Positions 12,292 through 25,800 of a stretch of 64,000 bases of DNA are shown piece after piece (within the stretch, counting starts at the first letter, position 1; the number at the start of each line of letters is the position of its first letter). A model generated the notes under the pieces. That model did not search any database. It was not told the origin of the DNA and was given only the letters and a program-made list of their open reading frames with translations. Source of the stretch: Membranipora membranacea (lineage: Eukaryota; Bryozoa; Gymnolaemata; Cheilostomatida; Membraniporidae). The position numbers were made by a program, and so were the translations under genes. The stretch covers positions 5,099,501-5,163,500 of the forward strand of contig OU612070.1 of the NCBI GenBank assembly GCA_914767715.1. The letters run 5' to 3'.

Positions 12292-14281
12292 ACCCGGACT
12301 TGAACTTGAACTCTGTACTGTAAGAAGGCGTTATCATTTAGGAGTCTGATACGAAAAGGTAGATGATAAAAATGTTTTCCTACCTGGAACATAATGTTTG
12401 TTAGAAATATGGTCTTCGTCATTAATAAAATTTACTGCAGTACTAAGAATTTGGTCTGAGATCAGATTAGGAATGTCACAGCTGTATGAGGTAGAAAAGG
12501 AGATAATAATCGAGATCTCTCCTTTGCCAGTGCAAGAGTTAAACTAAACTTCTGAATTATATAATAAAATCGGTATTACCGTAATATAAGAGATTGCACA
12601 AAATACTCACTTCAGTGGAGAAGTTATACGTCTGCTGGCCTCTAACAATGTTGTGTCATTTTGGCGGTTTAGATTCTTTATTAGAGTCAAAGCTGACACC
12701 AGCTGTTATTATATAATAGCCCTGATTGTGTCAACAGACTGTAAAGCTAGAAAGCTGATTTTATTTCGGTGCCATGGCCACCAAACATTGGATGGGACGG
12801 CAATAACATTGAAATTGTGAAAATACAAAATCTACTGGTATATTATGGAATAAATTTTGGCAGTATTCGATAGGAAATAATCATCACTTCATCATGACTT
12901 CCTATTCAAAGAAAAAATCCAGAACACTTACCAAGGCCCAATATTAGCCAAAAATTCTTCCAATATTTTATTAATTGATATTGATATATTTCCAGTGAAG
13001 AACCAATAAACTAGTAATGGCGCTATGGTTAATATTAAATCAGGTATCACTTCTGTAGAAAGTTACAGCTCACCGGTAGTAAGGGAGAAACTTCCAATGC
13101 AGGCAAAATGCTTTGAACTTTATAAATGGAGGCTTTTACAGGGTAATACTGTGAAGTAAGTGAAGTGATGTGCGAGAAAGTGGGTAAAAGAAGAAACATG
13201 TAAAAAATTGAGCAATCTGATAGCTGAAAGAAAGTTTTCTTCTACAACCATCAAGTAGTAACAACTAAAAGTTGCCTCATCTTTGAAAAAGTCAAGATTG
13301 ACCCACGTTTCTAAAGAACACCAAACACAGTCTGTAGGTGCAGAGATAAATGTAACATGTACTCGATAAGACAAGTAACTACAAAGAGCAGCATATGTAG
13401 AGTACCACACTAGTGGTTCAAGTAGCATCAGGGTCGGTGCCGATCTCCTGGTTTGGTGATAAACTCAGCTCCCTCTTGTTTTGTACGGGGCAATAATCAG
13501 CTATTGGAAAATAACACCTGTGCCATTAAATCCTTGCTCCAGCGACAACATCTGTTCCTATACTGTTCCATAGTCTTGCCCTGCAAAAATTTAGCCATGG
13601 TTGAAATAAATTTTGCCTATTAAAATTCTTAATTCTTTATTGTTTGGAATACGCACCGTCATCAGGGAGTTTGGGACATATTTCCCAAACTCCCTGCTGT
13701 CATCAAGTTGGAAAATACCACATAAGATTTGGAGTGTGTCATTTAGCGGCTACATATCGTATAAAGAGTCAATCACACCAGGTATGTGGCATGCAACTGT
13801 AAATATATTGTGAGGTGTGAGACTCTTCCCATGTCCCTGAGACAAATAGGACCGAATTTCACAAATCTAAACAACATTTATGACAGCTGCTAAGTGAGGC
13901 TAAGTGAGATATACTGACTTACTGTGACTAAAGCAATGGAGGCACACACAGTGGTACTCCGGGCAAATACTAATCTTGATTCAAGATATCCGACTATAAT
14001 CTCACCAGACAGTGCTCAGAGTAAGCTAGAAGATGATATATATAATACCTGAGATTGATCCATACACTCTGCTCTCTATTGTGTGCCTGTTAACACTGAG
14101 GGAAGAGAAAGTAAACTTTATTATTTCATAGTTATAAAAAGTGATCACAGTGCAGAACAAGACCCTCCTTTTAAACTTATATATATATATATATCTTAAT
14201 GTTCTACAATCTTAAGTTCTTGCATCATAGTTCAATTGATGCTGGCAAAAAAATTGAAAAAAGAAGTGATAAGAGTTATTT
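12292..14281. other. No recognised gene
   Basis: AT-rich, with only short chance reading frames. A small hairpin, cagggagtttgggacatat/ttcccaaactccctg, lies at about 13664-13697. Confidence 0.4.
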
Positions 14282-14496
14282 TGTCTCTTTTTTGTACGTT
14301 GAATGCAAAGCAAAGTTTATTGAGGGCTATTAAGCAGTACCACCTCTTAAAATTACTAAGATTGAAATCAGCCATGGGTTTGACAGTTAGGTTATCCAAG
14401 GAGTTAACTCCTTGGGTTATCCCAGTACTCTGTAACTACAAAAACACAGCAACCCTGTGCATATTTCGTTGTTAAATTTATAGTGCATACAGAGCT
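14282..14496 (+). repeat. Dispersed repeat, copy 1
   Basis: Shares tgtctcttttttgtacgttg, atcagccatgggtttgacag, ctgtaactacaaaaacac and gttaaatttatagtgcatac with 17937-18126. This copy holds an extra palindromic stretch, ccaaggagttaactccttgg, that is absent from the other copy. Family unknown. Confidence 0.8.
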
Positions 14497-15672
14497 ATTT
14501 TAAGAGGTAAATTTAAACAGATGCTACTAGATAAAATGCAATATAAACATGTATGAACTTTGCATCATTAGCCAGTCCAGCTAGCGCACAATCAATACCA
14601 TCAACAAACAGCTTACTGTCAACAACAGGAATAAATATATTATTTATATCAAAAGCAATACGCTTTCTGCTCACAAACCATTCATGTTTTACTGGGTCTG
14701 TATGATCTTGATCTAGTAAAGTGTTAATTTTGGGGACTTATTGCACAATTACACCCTTTCTTTACTACAACGGCCCTAGTAATGGCCATCATATAATTAC
14801 AGAGAAACCACATACTCAGCTCTGTAGCTATTCTACATACTGCTCAGGCCTGTGAAGTACGGTTTCTAATAAGATGTAGTTTGCAATGACTTTATCATGA
14901 GGCCAAAAACAGTGAAAATAGCTGCATAACAAGCCTAATGTGACATGCTGCTAAGATACAAAAACTGAAAGGTTAGTGCTTGGGATCTGAGAATTGTAAT
15001 GTTTACCTTATGTAGGGTTATAGCTTTTAATCAGAGAGGAGAGATGGTTTGAGTAGTAGAAATAATATTTATAAGCAATTAAAAAAATTTATCCTGTTCC
15101 GAATGGGCACTAAGAACCGTCGCCGGGTGTTGTACAACATGTGGCAGGTGCTGTGTGTAACAAGTCTTACTGCACTCAAGGCCTAAGCGCCATTGTTGTT
15201 GGTGCTGTAGGGGCTGCATGAGTGCTGTCACAGGCTACTCCTTGATGAGACATCGTCTACTAGCAATATCTTTCCTGTTTTATGATCAAATGCATGGAAC
15301 CACAGGTCTACTCCAAAACATGGGTCCCTGGCAATGTTCGACTGTCCCAACTTAAATAGCCTCTAGAGTGTCAGAAGTTATTTTGGACAGCACTTACCTG
15401 AGATTTCCCTGTTCAGGGTTTCTATTATGATATACCCTTATGCTAACTGTTAGAATAGTAACAAGACAATTCATTGGTTTACATCTTTCTTCAGCTGCTT
15501 CCTAAAAATTTATAGAAGCCCTGAATGTATTTATATGAGCTCAGTATATGGATCACTTTTTCACCACGTGAGGAGAGCTGAACGAAATTTTTGATTTGAA
15601 ATGAATGGTGAATGAGCTTCAGTTGACTTAATCTATCAAATGAGGTATTTAACAGCAGCAACAAAACTCAAA
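14497..15672. other. No recognised gene
   Basis: A slightly more GC-rich patch at 15100-15370 has no open frame that I recognise. No splice-supported exon is visible. Confidence 0.4.
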
Positions 15673-16060
15673 ACTGAGGTAAGTGCTGTCCAAACACAGA
15701 CAGCAGGTCACTGACAGTTGATTTGATGAGTCGCAGCCTTGTGTTTGTTGTGGTGAAGATGGGAAGCTTGCATGAACAAAGTTATCGCGGCTGTGGAGCT
15801 TTTGTACCCCGCCAATTACGTTGCTCAGATGAGTCACTTCTCTCTCATTGGTCAGATTATTAACTTCTGACCAATGAGAGAGAAGTGACTCATCTGAGCA
15901 ACGTAATTGGCGGGTACAGATGCTCCACAGCCGCTATAACTTGGTTCATGCAAGCTTCCCATCTTCACCACAAGAAACACAAACCATACACACACAAGGC
16001 TGCAACTCATCAAATCAACTGTCAGTGACCTGCTGTCTGTGGTCCAAATTACTTAGTCTC
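15673..16060. mobile_element. Palindromic MITE-like element
   Basis: Two arms of about 180 bp (15673-15850 and 15864-16060) are inverted copies around a short loop. The core arm tgaccaatgagagagaagtg is perfect, and similarity runs out to gacagcaggtcactgacag. The right arm has small insertions. No coding capacity. It directly abuts a second palindrome. Confidence 0.85.
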
Positions 16061-16108
16061 ACCTGTAGTCTCACCGTAGTCGTCCTATCACCACCATCAT
16101 CTTCTGAC

Positions 16109-16257
16109 TCTAGACTCATGGGCCCCTGGGACTTGCATGTCTTTACTTTGCCAATGTCCACTATCAACCACCCAAAAAACACGGTGTTTTTTGGGTGGTT
16201 GATAGTGGACATTGGCAAAGTAAAGACATGCAAGTCCCAGGGGCCCATGTCTAGACT
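16109..16257. mobile_element. Near-perfect hairpin element
   Basis: About 73-bp arms meet at 16184/16185 with almost no loop. The arms run from tagact-catgggcccctggg to accacccaaaaaacac. A related stretch (cattggcaaagtaaagacat, then aagtcccagg) recurs at 43730-43765 beside another hairpin, so this is a dispersed family. Confidence 0.85.
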
Positions 16258-16839
16258 CCATTCAGGTTGGATGTATCTTCTCAACCATGAATTACCTTCA
16301 AACAACACAAAGACAAGGGGGGGGGCTCTCAAACATTGTCAGGGCCCATGTTATGGAATATACCTGTGAATATTCAAATTCAGTGAAAAAACGCCTTCCC
16401 ACTATGGAAAAACCCACAGGAAATGAAACATAACACATGAGCAGCAACTATTTCCTGTCAGAGAAATCCGTGTTTTACCCCTGTTTTACTAAACCGCCGG
16501 ATTAGATACACTATACCACGTATTATCCAAATTTCCGTGTTTATTAAAAGAGGCTTTTATCGATGAAGCCATGGATTTACGGCATTTCACGCATTTTCCT
16601 CAGTCCAGTTCCACCAAAATTTGATCTCTACCAAAAATGTGTAGCAACAGCATATTAGTCATTAAATTGTTTATTTGTAGACATCATAGTATAGAGACAT
16701 GAGTTCAAAGGGGAAAGTTGTGAGTAGTATAAATTACAAGCAAAGTAAGTTTTTGTAACAATTATTTTCCATCAAGCACCTGCAGTGTTATTGAATTGAT
16801 AAACATGCAGTAGACAGGTATTTGCTTCATATATTCATC

Positions 16840-19800
16840 ATGGCTGCAAGAAAGAGGCATCTGCAGCAAGGTGATGGAGATCAACAGGAGGATGATGGTG
16901 GTGGTACAATTCCTGGAGGACTGAGCTCAAACAGTGATCTCCAACAGGCCCAGGATGGTGATAGTTTGCAGACAGCATCAGGTGATGACACCAGCAATAC
17001 AGTGGTGATATACATAACTCGGTCACAGATACGATTGCTCACTGTTTGTGGCGCATTACTTGTTATTTTGGTGGCTATTGGCATGGGATTGGTGCTTAAT
17101 GACAACCAACAGCACTGGACACCAAATCCAGAGGTATGTATTGTAATGGGTTAAATCAAGGTAATGTGTTAATGTTTACCCATGTGCACCAATCAATTCA
17201 GGTTGGTTATCTTTTCATCGTAGCATTTGGATTAATTAATTAAATGTGCTTGAGTTCTCGAACTGAAAAATCACCTCATCCATAATGGATAAAATTAGCT
17301 TCTTTTGGCAAAATGTAATTGGGCCAGTTTGTGGCACTCTTGTAAAGGTGCAGAGAGTAACCAAGTAACCAAACAAAGTAACGCTTCTTATTATGTTACA
17401 GCTGAAAATGTTGTTGCTAGATGGTTGAATTTACGGATTGTACTGTTGAAACGATGCAGTAGCACCTGCTACAAATGACTGGTTGATCATTCTAAATGTA
17501 ATTGAGACAGTTAAAATATCTTTTGTTACAGGATTACCGACAAGTTGGTCCTGAGGCATTAGCTCTGTTCCGGCAGCACGATGTAAATAACGATGGAAAT
17601 CTCAATCTGAAAGAGTTTGAGCCGCTAGGTCATATACTTGTTGATGTTAACGTAAGTAGTTCATTTCATTAATACTCCAAGTAGCTGACCTGGCCAGCAT
17701 GTATTTTTTTTTTTGCAATCTACACATCGCAAAGGGTCTAAAGTCTTAGTATATTTGCTACTGTCTAACGGAGGTTGTCGATAAAGTTTGATTTAAATAT
17801 TACATGAAATTGACCAATGTGATTGTTATACAAAATTTCAAAATTACCGCATGTTGACAGTCAGGCACCTGGGTCTAAGCCGAGTTAGATAGGCGATGTC
17901 TACTAAATGAAGCACATTAAACATGCCCTTGGGGCCTGTCTCTTTTTTGTACGTTGAATGAAAAGCAAATTTTATTGAGGACTATCAAACTTTACCGCGT
18001 CTTGAAGTTACCAAGATTGCAATCAGCCATGGGTTTGACAGTTATGTAATCCCTGCACACTGTAACTACAAAAACACACAGCAACCCTGTACATTGATCC
18101 TTGTTAAATTTATAGTGCATACAGAAACGAGGTTTGCCAGCTGAAATTACTGTCAGGGTCATGGTAAAAATTAGGTATATTTTAATATCAAGTCCGGCTG
18201 TGACGAGTGCTTCAGTTTAGGTTAATTTGTGAGGTACCCTACTGTAATTGGATGACTAATGAAAAAAGCCATTTGCCCCCCCCCTCGCTATAGAATTTTG
18301 ACATCGGTATGCCAATAAATTCAGTTATTTTAACAGTCAAATTTATCTTCTCTGGTGAATGTTTCGTATGTCTATGTAATTAGTAACAACTAATGTGCTG
18401 CAATATTTTGTTGATGTAGATTGAAAATACTCTTTGGCATTACTAAATCTCAGAGCTTATCATTCTCCCAGTCGTCTCTTTCAGTCATATGCCAAACATG
18501 ATTTCTAGAAATCACATTTACGGAAGCTAGCAGATCAATCAATCACTTCCTTACTATTCCTTTTCCATACCTGTCTCTATAACCCATCAATGCCTAGATT
18601 TTGTCAAAGTACTCATTACCTGAAAAACAGAATTTGTGATTTTATAAAATAAGACACCATGATGTGGCTGTTTATTATCACGTATGCAAAAGGTGCTGAA
18701 ATAGACATCACTGTTGAGCAATTTTACTGATGCTGGTGCCAATATACTCGATGTTGATGATGTTTCAGTTGACATCCCATGTCAAAATTCACTAAATCTA
18801 ATGGTATTTCCTTATACAGCCAGCTAAAACATTTTAAACTAAAAGTGGTCATACTACCATATGTTGGCATATTTGTGAGCAAACATAAAATCAAACAGCC
18901 GGTCACTTTATAGATAATAGAATAAAAATATATATTGCCTCTAAATTAATAGCATCCATCTTGAATCTTCAGATCACGTGACATCACAGTTAATTCTGTC
19001 ATCGAATTCTGTATCTGACATAAGCTTTTATCTTGGGGTAAAACAATATAGTAATAAATAGAAAGACTTTGAAATCTCACTACAAGACAGGTGTGTAAAT
19101 TTGCTGTACCAGCTCCTTTTCCTGGAATCTGAGTATTAAACTAGAGTTCTCCATGGTGATCATTGCTTATTTGTGAAAATTAGCTCTATGTTGACAAACC
19201 AAGGGCTTGCAAAACAGTCACTAATAAATAGTCCGGAAAAATACAATCATGAAGGGGTTTTCTTGTCTCGCCTCGTTTAACTTGCAATGATCCACGCCAG
19301 CTAATGTCCAATATTGAATCACCAGTTACTGGTTGCTATTCATTACTATGACAGATAACGGGTACCCTCATTGTCTCTGAGAGAAGTATATCTACCCATC
19401 AGCTAACTGTTATATCTACCCATCAGCTTACTGTTATATCTACCCATCAGATCAGCTAACTGTTACGTGTTATAAATTTGAAGGTTGATTTGTTGACGAA
19501 CCGGTTGATAAGTTTCCTCCTTCCTACTTCCTCGTGAATTAATTGTCTACTAAATTGAGACCATTTGGCTGATTCTATGTTATGAAATCACCTTGATATA
19601 TTGATATGTTTTTCGTGTGCTCTGCTTTGTGGCTTTAGTTGAAAGCTGGTTTTGTTACTTAGTTCTTTTAAATCTGATTCCCCAAACTTTGAAGTAAAAG
19701 TAGACAAAAAACTTTTTCAAGGTATTGACCATGAACTATTCCGTGAAATGTTTCGAGCTTACAGTCGCTGTCTCCAATTACCGTTCCCGTGACCAAATGT

Positions 19801-22800
19801 TTGGAAAAGACAAGTCAATCATGAGTTTTACCAATTGCAACCTGTATGAGAACCAAGCCCAGTCCATTGTTCATTTTCAATATAGCTAGGCCTACACCTC
19901 ACTTTTTCATAACCTTGAAACTTATATTTTACATCGGACAATTTTTTTGATCCCCATGTCATAAATATGAGAGTTATCATCTGTTGAACATACTGGCTGA
20001 AAAATTGTGGTCTGTATTTTAAGATTCAGCAACCTGTATCCTATATGAAAACGCAATATAATAGTGATCATCTAGGGCCACTTCCCATCTATGTCCCATA
20101 GCACGTCGCAGCTTGAGAACTGAATAATAAAGTAACACATTCAACTAACTTACATGAACAATCCACCCAACCATTCACAGAACTTCGGAAGCCTTGTATA
20201 TAGAGAGAGTTGTGTAAGTGAGAAAATTCATAACTTATATTTTAATGTTGCAGGTAACAATAACATATGATCTACCCATTGAACCAGAAGACAATGTTAT
20301 TACGATCGGAGCTCACTTCCAACCTCTCAATCTCAGTACTATGCAGATATTTGATAATGAGTTTCTTGACTGGACTGGCGCAGAGGTAAGTGTAAGCTCA
20401 GAGAGGATTTACTCAAAATGTTAAATCAATGCCCTCAGTTCTAATGAAAGCTTATGACTGAATTTTCATGTTCTATGGCATACATCTAGCTTATGAGCCT
20501 TCTGGTTGGAGCACATAAAACTACTGCACATGTCACTTCAGCTATTAGTCCATAGGTTTTGACCAATGACCTACAGGAAGAGCGGTATTGATAGTTTTTC
20601 AGACTGGGAGTTGTGTTCTATGCTCTCCAAAATCAAATAAGAATTGTTTGTTGCTTCATCCAAGGAGTGGCCCATCGATATCCTTTTTTCTTCTAAGAAT
20701 TTGCTGAACCTAGATTCCAATGCATCTTTGTTATTTATCTGGTGAGCGCCCTTGCCAATGTCATTGGTTACAATTTCTCTCTTGCTATGAATATGGATGG
20801 GTGTTACCAAGCAGGTTCTATTCCATTATAATTCTATGAAATACAATAAATAAGCTTGTTTGGCTTGTTCAGCACCTGCTATCTGTCCTTTTATCCTGAC
20901 TTGAAGAGAAAATAGAACATAAATCATCTAAAGAGGCTTCTTGGAACCACCCATCTGTTGGGAACATAAACATATTTATGTTTATGGTTGGGAATCTCTG
21001 CAAAAGCCAATGTGTTGGCCTTGATTGGCTCCCCACCAACCAACCAGAGCCAACACATTGGTTAGGTTTGTATGGAATCAGTGGTGATTTATTTAAGTTT
21101 CAAAGGCGTTCAGCCCATTTTTTCTACGCCATTTGATGTCTGTTTTCACCTCAGTCTCACCAATAGCTGCAGTTTTGAACCCCCCTGCCCCCCCATTACA
21201 CAAGAGTTATTTACTCACCGTTCCCAGGCTATACGATAGTAGAAGGTAGCTCAGTTAGTTAGCTCCAATATATTAGTACTCTTTATATGTTTATTTAGTA
21301 GATATAAACTAATAATATAAATAGTATTTATATGGTTATGGTCAGCTCAGTTGGTTAGAGCTCCCGCCCTCTACCATGCAAGCTTGTTAGAGCGCCCGTC
21401 CTCTACCATGCCAGCGTGTTAGAGCTCCCGTCCTCTACCATGCCAGCGTGTTAGAGCTCCCGTCCTCTACCATGCCAGCGTGTTAGAGCGCCCGTCCTCT
21501 ACCATGCCAGCGTGTTAGAGCTCCCGTCCTCTACCATGCCAGCGTGTTAGAGCGCCCGTCCTCTACCATGCCAGCGTGTTAGAGCTCCCGTCCTCTACCA
21601 TGCCAGCGTGTTAGAGCGCCCGTCCTCTACCATGCCAGCGTGTTAGAGCGCCCGTCCTCTACCATGCCAGCGTGTTAGAGCGCCCGTCCTCTACCATGCC
21701 AGCGTGTTAGAGCTCCCGTCCTCTACCATGTCAGCGTGTTAGAGCTCCCGTCCTCTACCATGCCAGCGTGTTAGAGCTCCCGTCCTCTACCATACCAGCG
21801 TGTTAGAGCGCCCGTCCTCTACCATGCCAGCGTGTTAGAGCGCCCGTCCTCTACCATGCCAGCGTGTTAGAGCTCCCTGTCCTCTACCATACCAGTGTGT
21901 TAGAGCTCCCGTCCTCTACCATGCCAGCGTGTTAGAGCGCCCGTCCTCTACCATACCAGCGTGTTAGAGCTCCCGTCCTCTACCATACCAGCGTGTTAGA
22001 GCTCCCGTCCTCTACCATGCCAGCGTGTTAGAGCTCCCGTCCTCTACCATGCCAGCGTGTTAGAGCTCCCGTCCTCTACCATGCCAGCGTGTTAGAGCTC
22101 CCGTCCTCTACCATGCCAGCGTGTTAGAGTTCCCGTCTTCTACCATACCAGCGTGTTAGAAGTCCTGGGTTCAAATCATGCTCCCTTCATGTGCCTTTAT
22201 TTCTCGATCTTCCTACTGAGACAAACCTTGTGATTTTAACCAACTTTTATACAAATGAATATATTATCAGAGTTGACCTCTCTTGAGAATCTGTAGATTT
22301 ATGTTTTGAGCACAAACTTTGTTTGTTTGAGAATTCACCACCCGAATCGGGCCACTCACAACAGCATTTGAGGTCGAACATTTTTCAAAGCTCTGGGGCC
22401 ATATGGCGGGGGCAAGATTCTTGGGGCTCAAACTTAGCTCTGTACTGTAAAGGCTGACTATTGAAGGCTTATTTTTGTTTTTGTGTTTGACAACCACATA
22501 ATTGGTCAATGTATCACTGAGTTTGGGCACTTCATCGTTGTTGTTTTTTTTCATTTTCTTTCATAAACATAATATTGTAAATAGATACTGTATATTATCC
22601 ATATATACTATTGCTCATCAACCCAATATTTTGTTCCAATTTTAGTTAGCACCATTAACAGCACTGAAAGCATGGACTTCTGCAAACATTGAGTCCAAAA
22701 ACTATGCAGCAAAAGATTTTGCTTTATTTTCACCAAAAGAGGAACCCATGCTGGGGAAGGCTTATAGATTCACACCCTTCGGACCTTTTAGTACAGATGA

Positions 22801-25800
22801 AATAGAGCTCAAATATTCAATGTTCTCAAGCAACAGGTAAATCAATAATCTTCTATAACATTGCATCATAGTTAGGCCAAGAAACCATTAACTATGGGTC
22901 TACGGCGAGCCAAACATATGATGGAGCCAAGAATAGACCAAGCCTCTGACAATCTGCTGTTACAATGTAGTTGTCTGCTCGCTAGTTCAAATGTTCAAAG
23001 AGCGGACAATTTGGATAATCTTGGTTTTATATCAAGATATGAATTAACCAATTGAGTTTAGTTAATAAAATTCTGTTAGCCACTGTCCAGGTTTGAGCAC
23101 TTTAACTAAATCTTGATAAGATAGCCATTTAGTAGTATTTCCTTTTTGCAAAAGATTTTGTTAATGACATTGTTGTTACTCACTTTATCACTTTATAGAG
23201 GGAAGAAATATTCACTTAGACAAAGAGAAGTGTGATATTGCAATAAAAATGTAGAATCCTTTTCCTCTTTTTTTCGGCACTATTGGGAAAACATTCTGCT
23301 ATTGAAATGAAATAGACTGCCAACAAAAATGTTAAACAAAAAAGTAGCCATATTATATTATTTGTTTTCATTGCAGGTTCTATCCTCCGAGGGTGTCAGG
23401 AGAGTTGATGATTTTACATAATTTATTGGCGATGTTGCACCCACGACCGTTCATCAACTCTCGCTTCCCACCACAGGGTTCATTAGCCTGTGTGCGAGCA
23501 GTTAGCGATGATTTCCTAGATATTTCTTTCCGGTAAGTGTTTTCATGGTGCCAGCTAATATCCCTAATGTATCGGTATTTTCTGTAGCATGAAAGAGTTC
23601 ATTCATACTGACCCTTCTTGAAAGTAAATGGCATAACCGCTCTGTGCATTGATTAATAAATTATTATGGGAAATTATGATGTACTTGAGGAAATTGCGGT
23701 GCACTTATTTCTTATGATCATCAATCTGTTCACCTGACGTTTATGTATTGGTATTGGTATTGTATTGGAAAACTGAAGACCAACCGTGAGCTTGGCTAGG
23801 GACAACTTATAAACCGCAGCTTTTATGATGTAACTGGACACAAGAGCTGTATCTTAATTTGAATAACAGAGTTAGGATGGGCGAGTTACCTTCTGTAGCC
23901 TACAGACCTATTTGAGGCTGATGTTATGTTCTCTGTATATGACCTATAACCTCTCTGATGTCCACAGACTTCTCTATTTTCAGAGTCCATGCCGAGTTTC
24001 AGCTGCAGGAGGTACCGAAGCATCCCTTCTGGTTCACACCGGCACAGTTCAAGGGCCGTCTCATTATTTCAAAAGATCATAAACATGTGAAATATTTGCG
24101 TGTTTATGTGCCAAATGACAAAAGGCTCAATGTTGGTAAGTAACGGAATGTCTATTAATGTTCTTGATTCTAGCCCAAAAGTTATTTTCAATTTTAATTA
24201 GTTGTTTTTGATGAACTGGTGAGACATCGTGTCAGCTTTCAAAACTATCTTATCATTTTTCCACCATTGTTTGTGCTGTTCAATGGTAATAGAGGTATGT
24301 GAGAGGGATGGAGACCAGCTAGCTGTACATAATGTATCAGATATTAATACATATATTACACATATCTATGCAGCGAATTGAGTGGTTGCGGGTGTATTCC
24401 CAAATCCAAGAATACATTTACACATTTCATTACATAGGTTTCTACTGTGAATCACTCATTTATTAACTTCTATAAGAAATGTTCTCAAGTCTGTTGATGC
24501 CTTACCATTGGGTAACAGTCCGGTTAGAGGGTAACAGTCCGGTTAGAGGGTAACAGTGCGGTTAGAGGGTGACTCTCTGTTATAAGTGAAGTTCGGTAAC
24601 AACTTTAATATTTATTTTCCGTTATTAGTAAGTTGTTATTGAGGTACTGCCTGCTACTAAAGTGTGTCAGATTTCAGAACTATTCGCAAAGTTTTCCACC
24701 ATTATATATGTGGGCTAATGGTGATATATGAGAAACAGGCTAAATGACGTACATAGTGTTTCAGAAATTTAATCCCCACAATGCATTAGGTGTTTGTGAG
24801 TGTTTGTAATATCTTAGAATCCATTTACACATTTCATTGCTTGGGTTTCTACCTGTGATTAACTTATTTATTAGTTCTTAAAATAATATTCTCCAGTCAG
24901 ATCGCATATGTTGTCCCCATGTGTGGGTGCCTCACCAGGGGTAACAGTCAAATTAGATGATGACTTGCCATTTTAATTACAGTTCATTAACTTTTATTTA
25001 CGAACTTACTTTAACCAATGTTGATGGGTTGTGTATGAACTTCACATGCTAGCCAATCAACTTACATCTGATGTATATACATAATGAGACCAATGGGCGA
25101 TGATTACTTAGATTCAATCCTTAGATTGTTATGTACTTATTGTTACACACATCCTTTCTGAACAAGCTTTGTATAATGGAATCTAGTGCCACTTTTGGTG
25201 CCCCAAATGGATTTTTAGTCCCAAAAGTCAAACTTGGTCAGAAAAAGGATTCGTTCACCTCTGATTTTGACATTTTATTGTTTCTTCCCATAGACATGGA
25301 ATGGTTAAAGAGTGATGATGGCCATAACATGGAGGTCGACATTGGCTACATGGGACAGATGGAGTTACGCTCAACCGGACCGTCTCGACCCGCTACATAT
25401 GAGGGGTACTAATTAGTTACCGTACAGGCATTAAAACAGCAGCGTGTAAAAAGACGGTTTTACATGGTTATACATGAAATAAATATTAGAATCATCCGAG
25501 TGGAATCTCCAGTTAATATCATTCAGAATCAGCCCTAGCTCGATCAGGCAAATGGGACAAATGTTACAACTCATCACATTCGGGCCTCGCTGAAACTCAT
25601 AGGCCTGGTTGTGAACAGGGAGGTGATGTCACAAACATACATTTTATGCTCGTCTACCACTCAGAACTTGAGACTCTATTATTTTTTTTTAAAACCTCGA
25701 CGAAACCGGTTGTTATTCAGAATAGTTCATGCCACCAAAAAGATCATTCCAACACACAAAAGTTGAAGGACATTAACCCACATCCACATCCTGAGATATG

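Noticed and set aside
20571-20810. Minus-strand open frame (79 aa) in SELENON intron 3
   Set aside because: Looks protein-like in composition but has no recognisable motif, splice support or partner exon; left unannotated.
21340-22180. CRISPR-like array
   Set aside because: Units are contiguous with no unique spacers, in an animal intron; it is a minisatellite.
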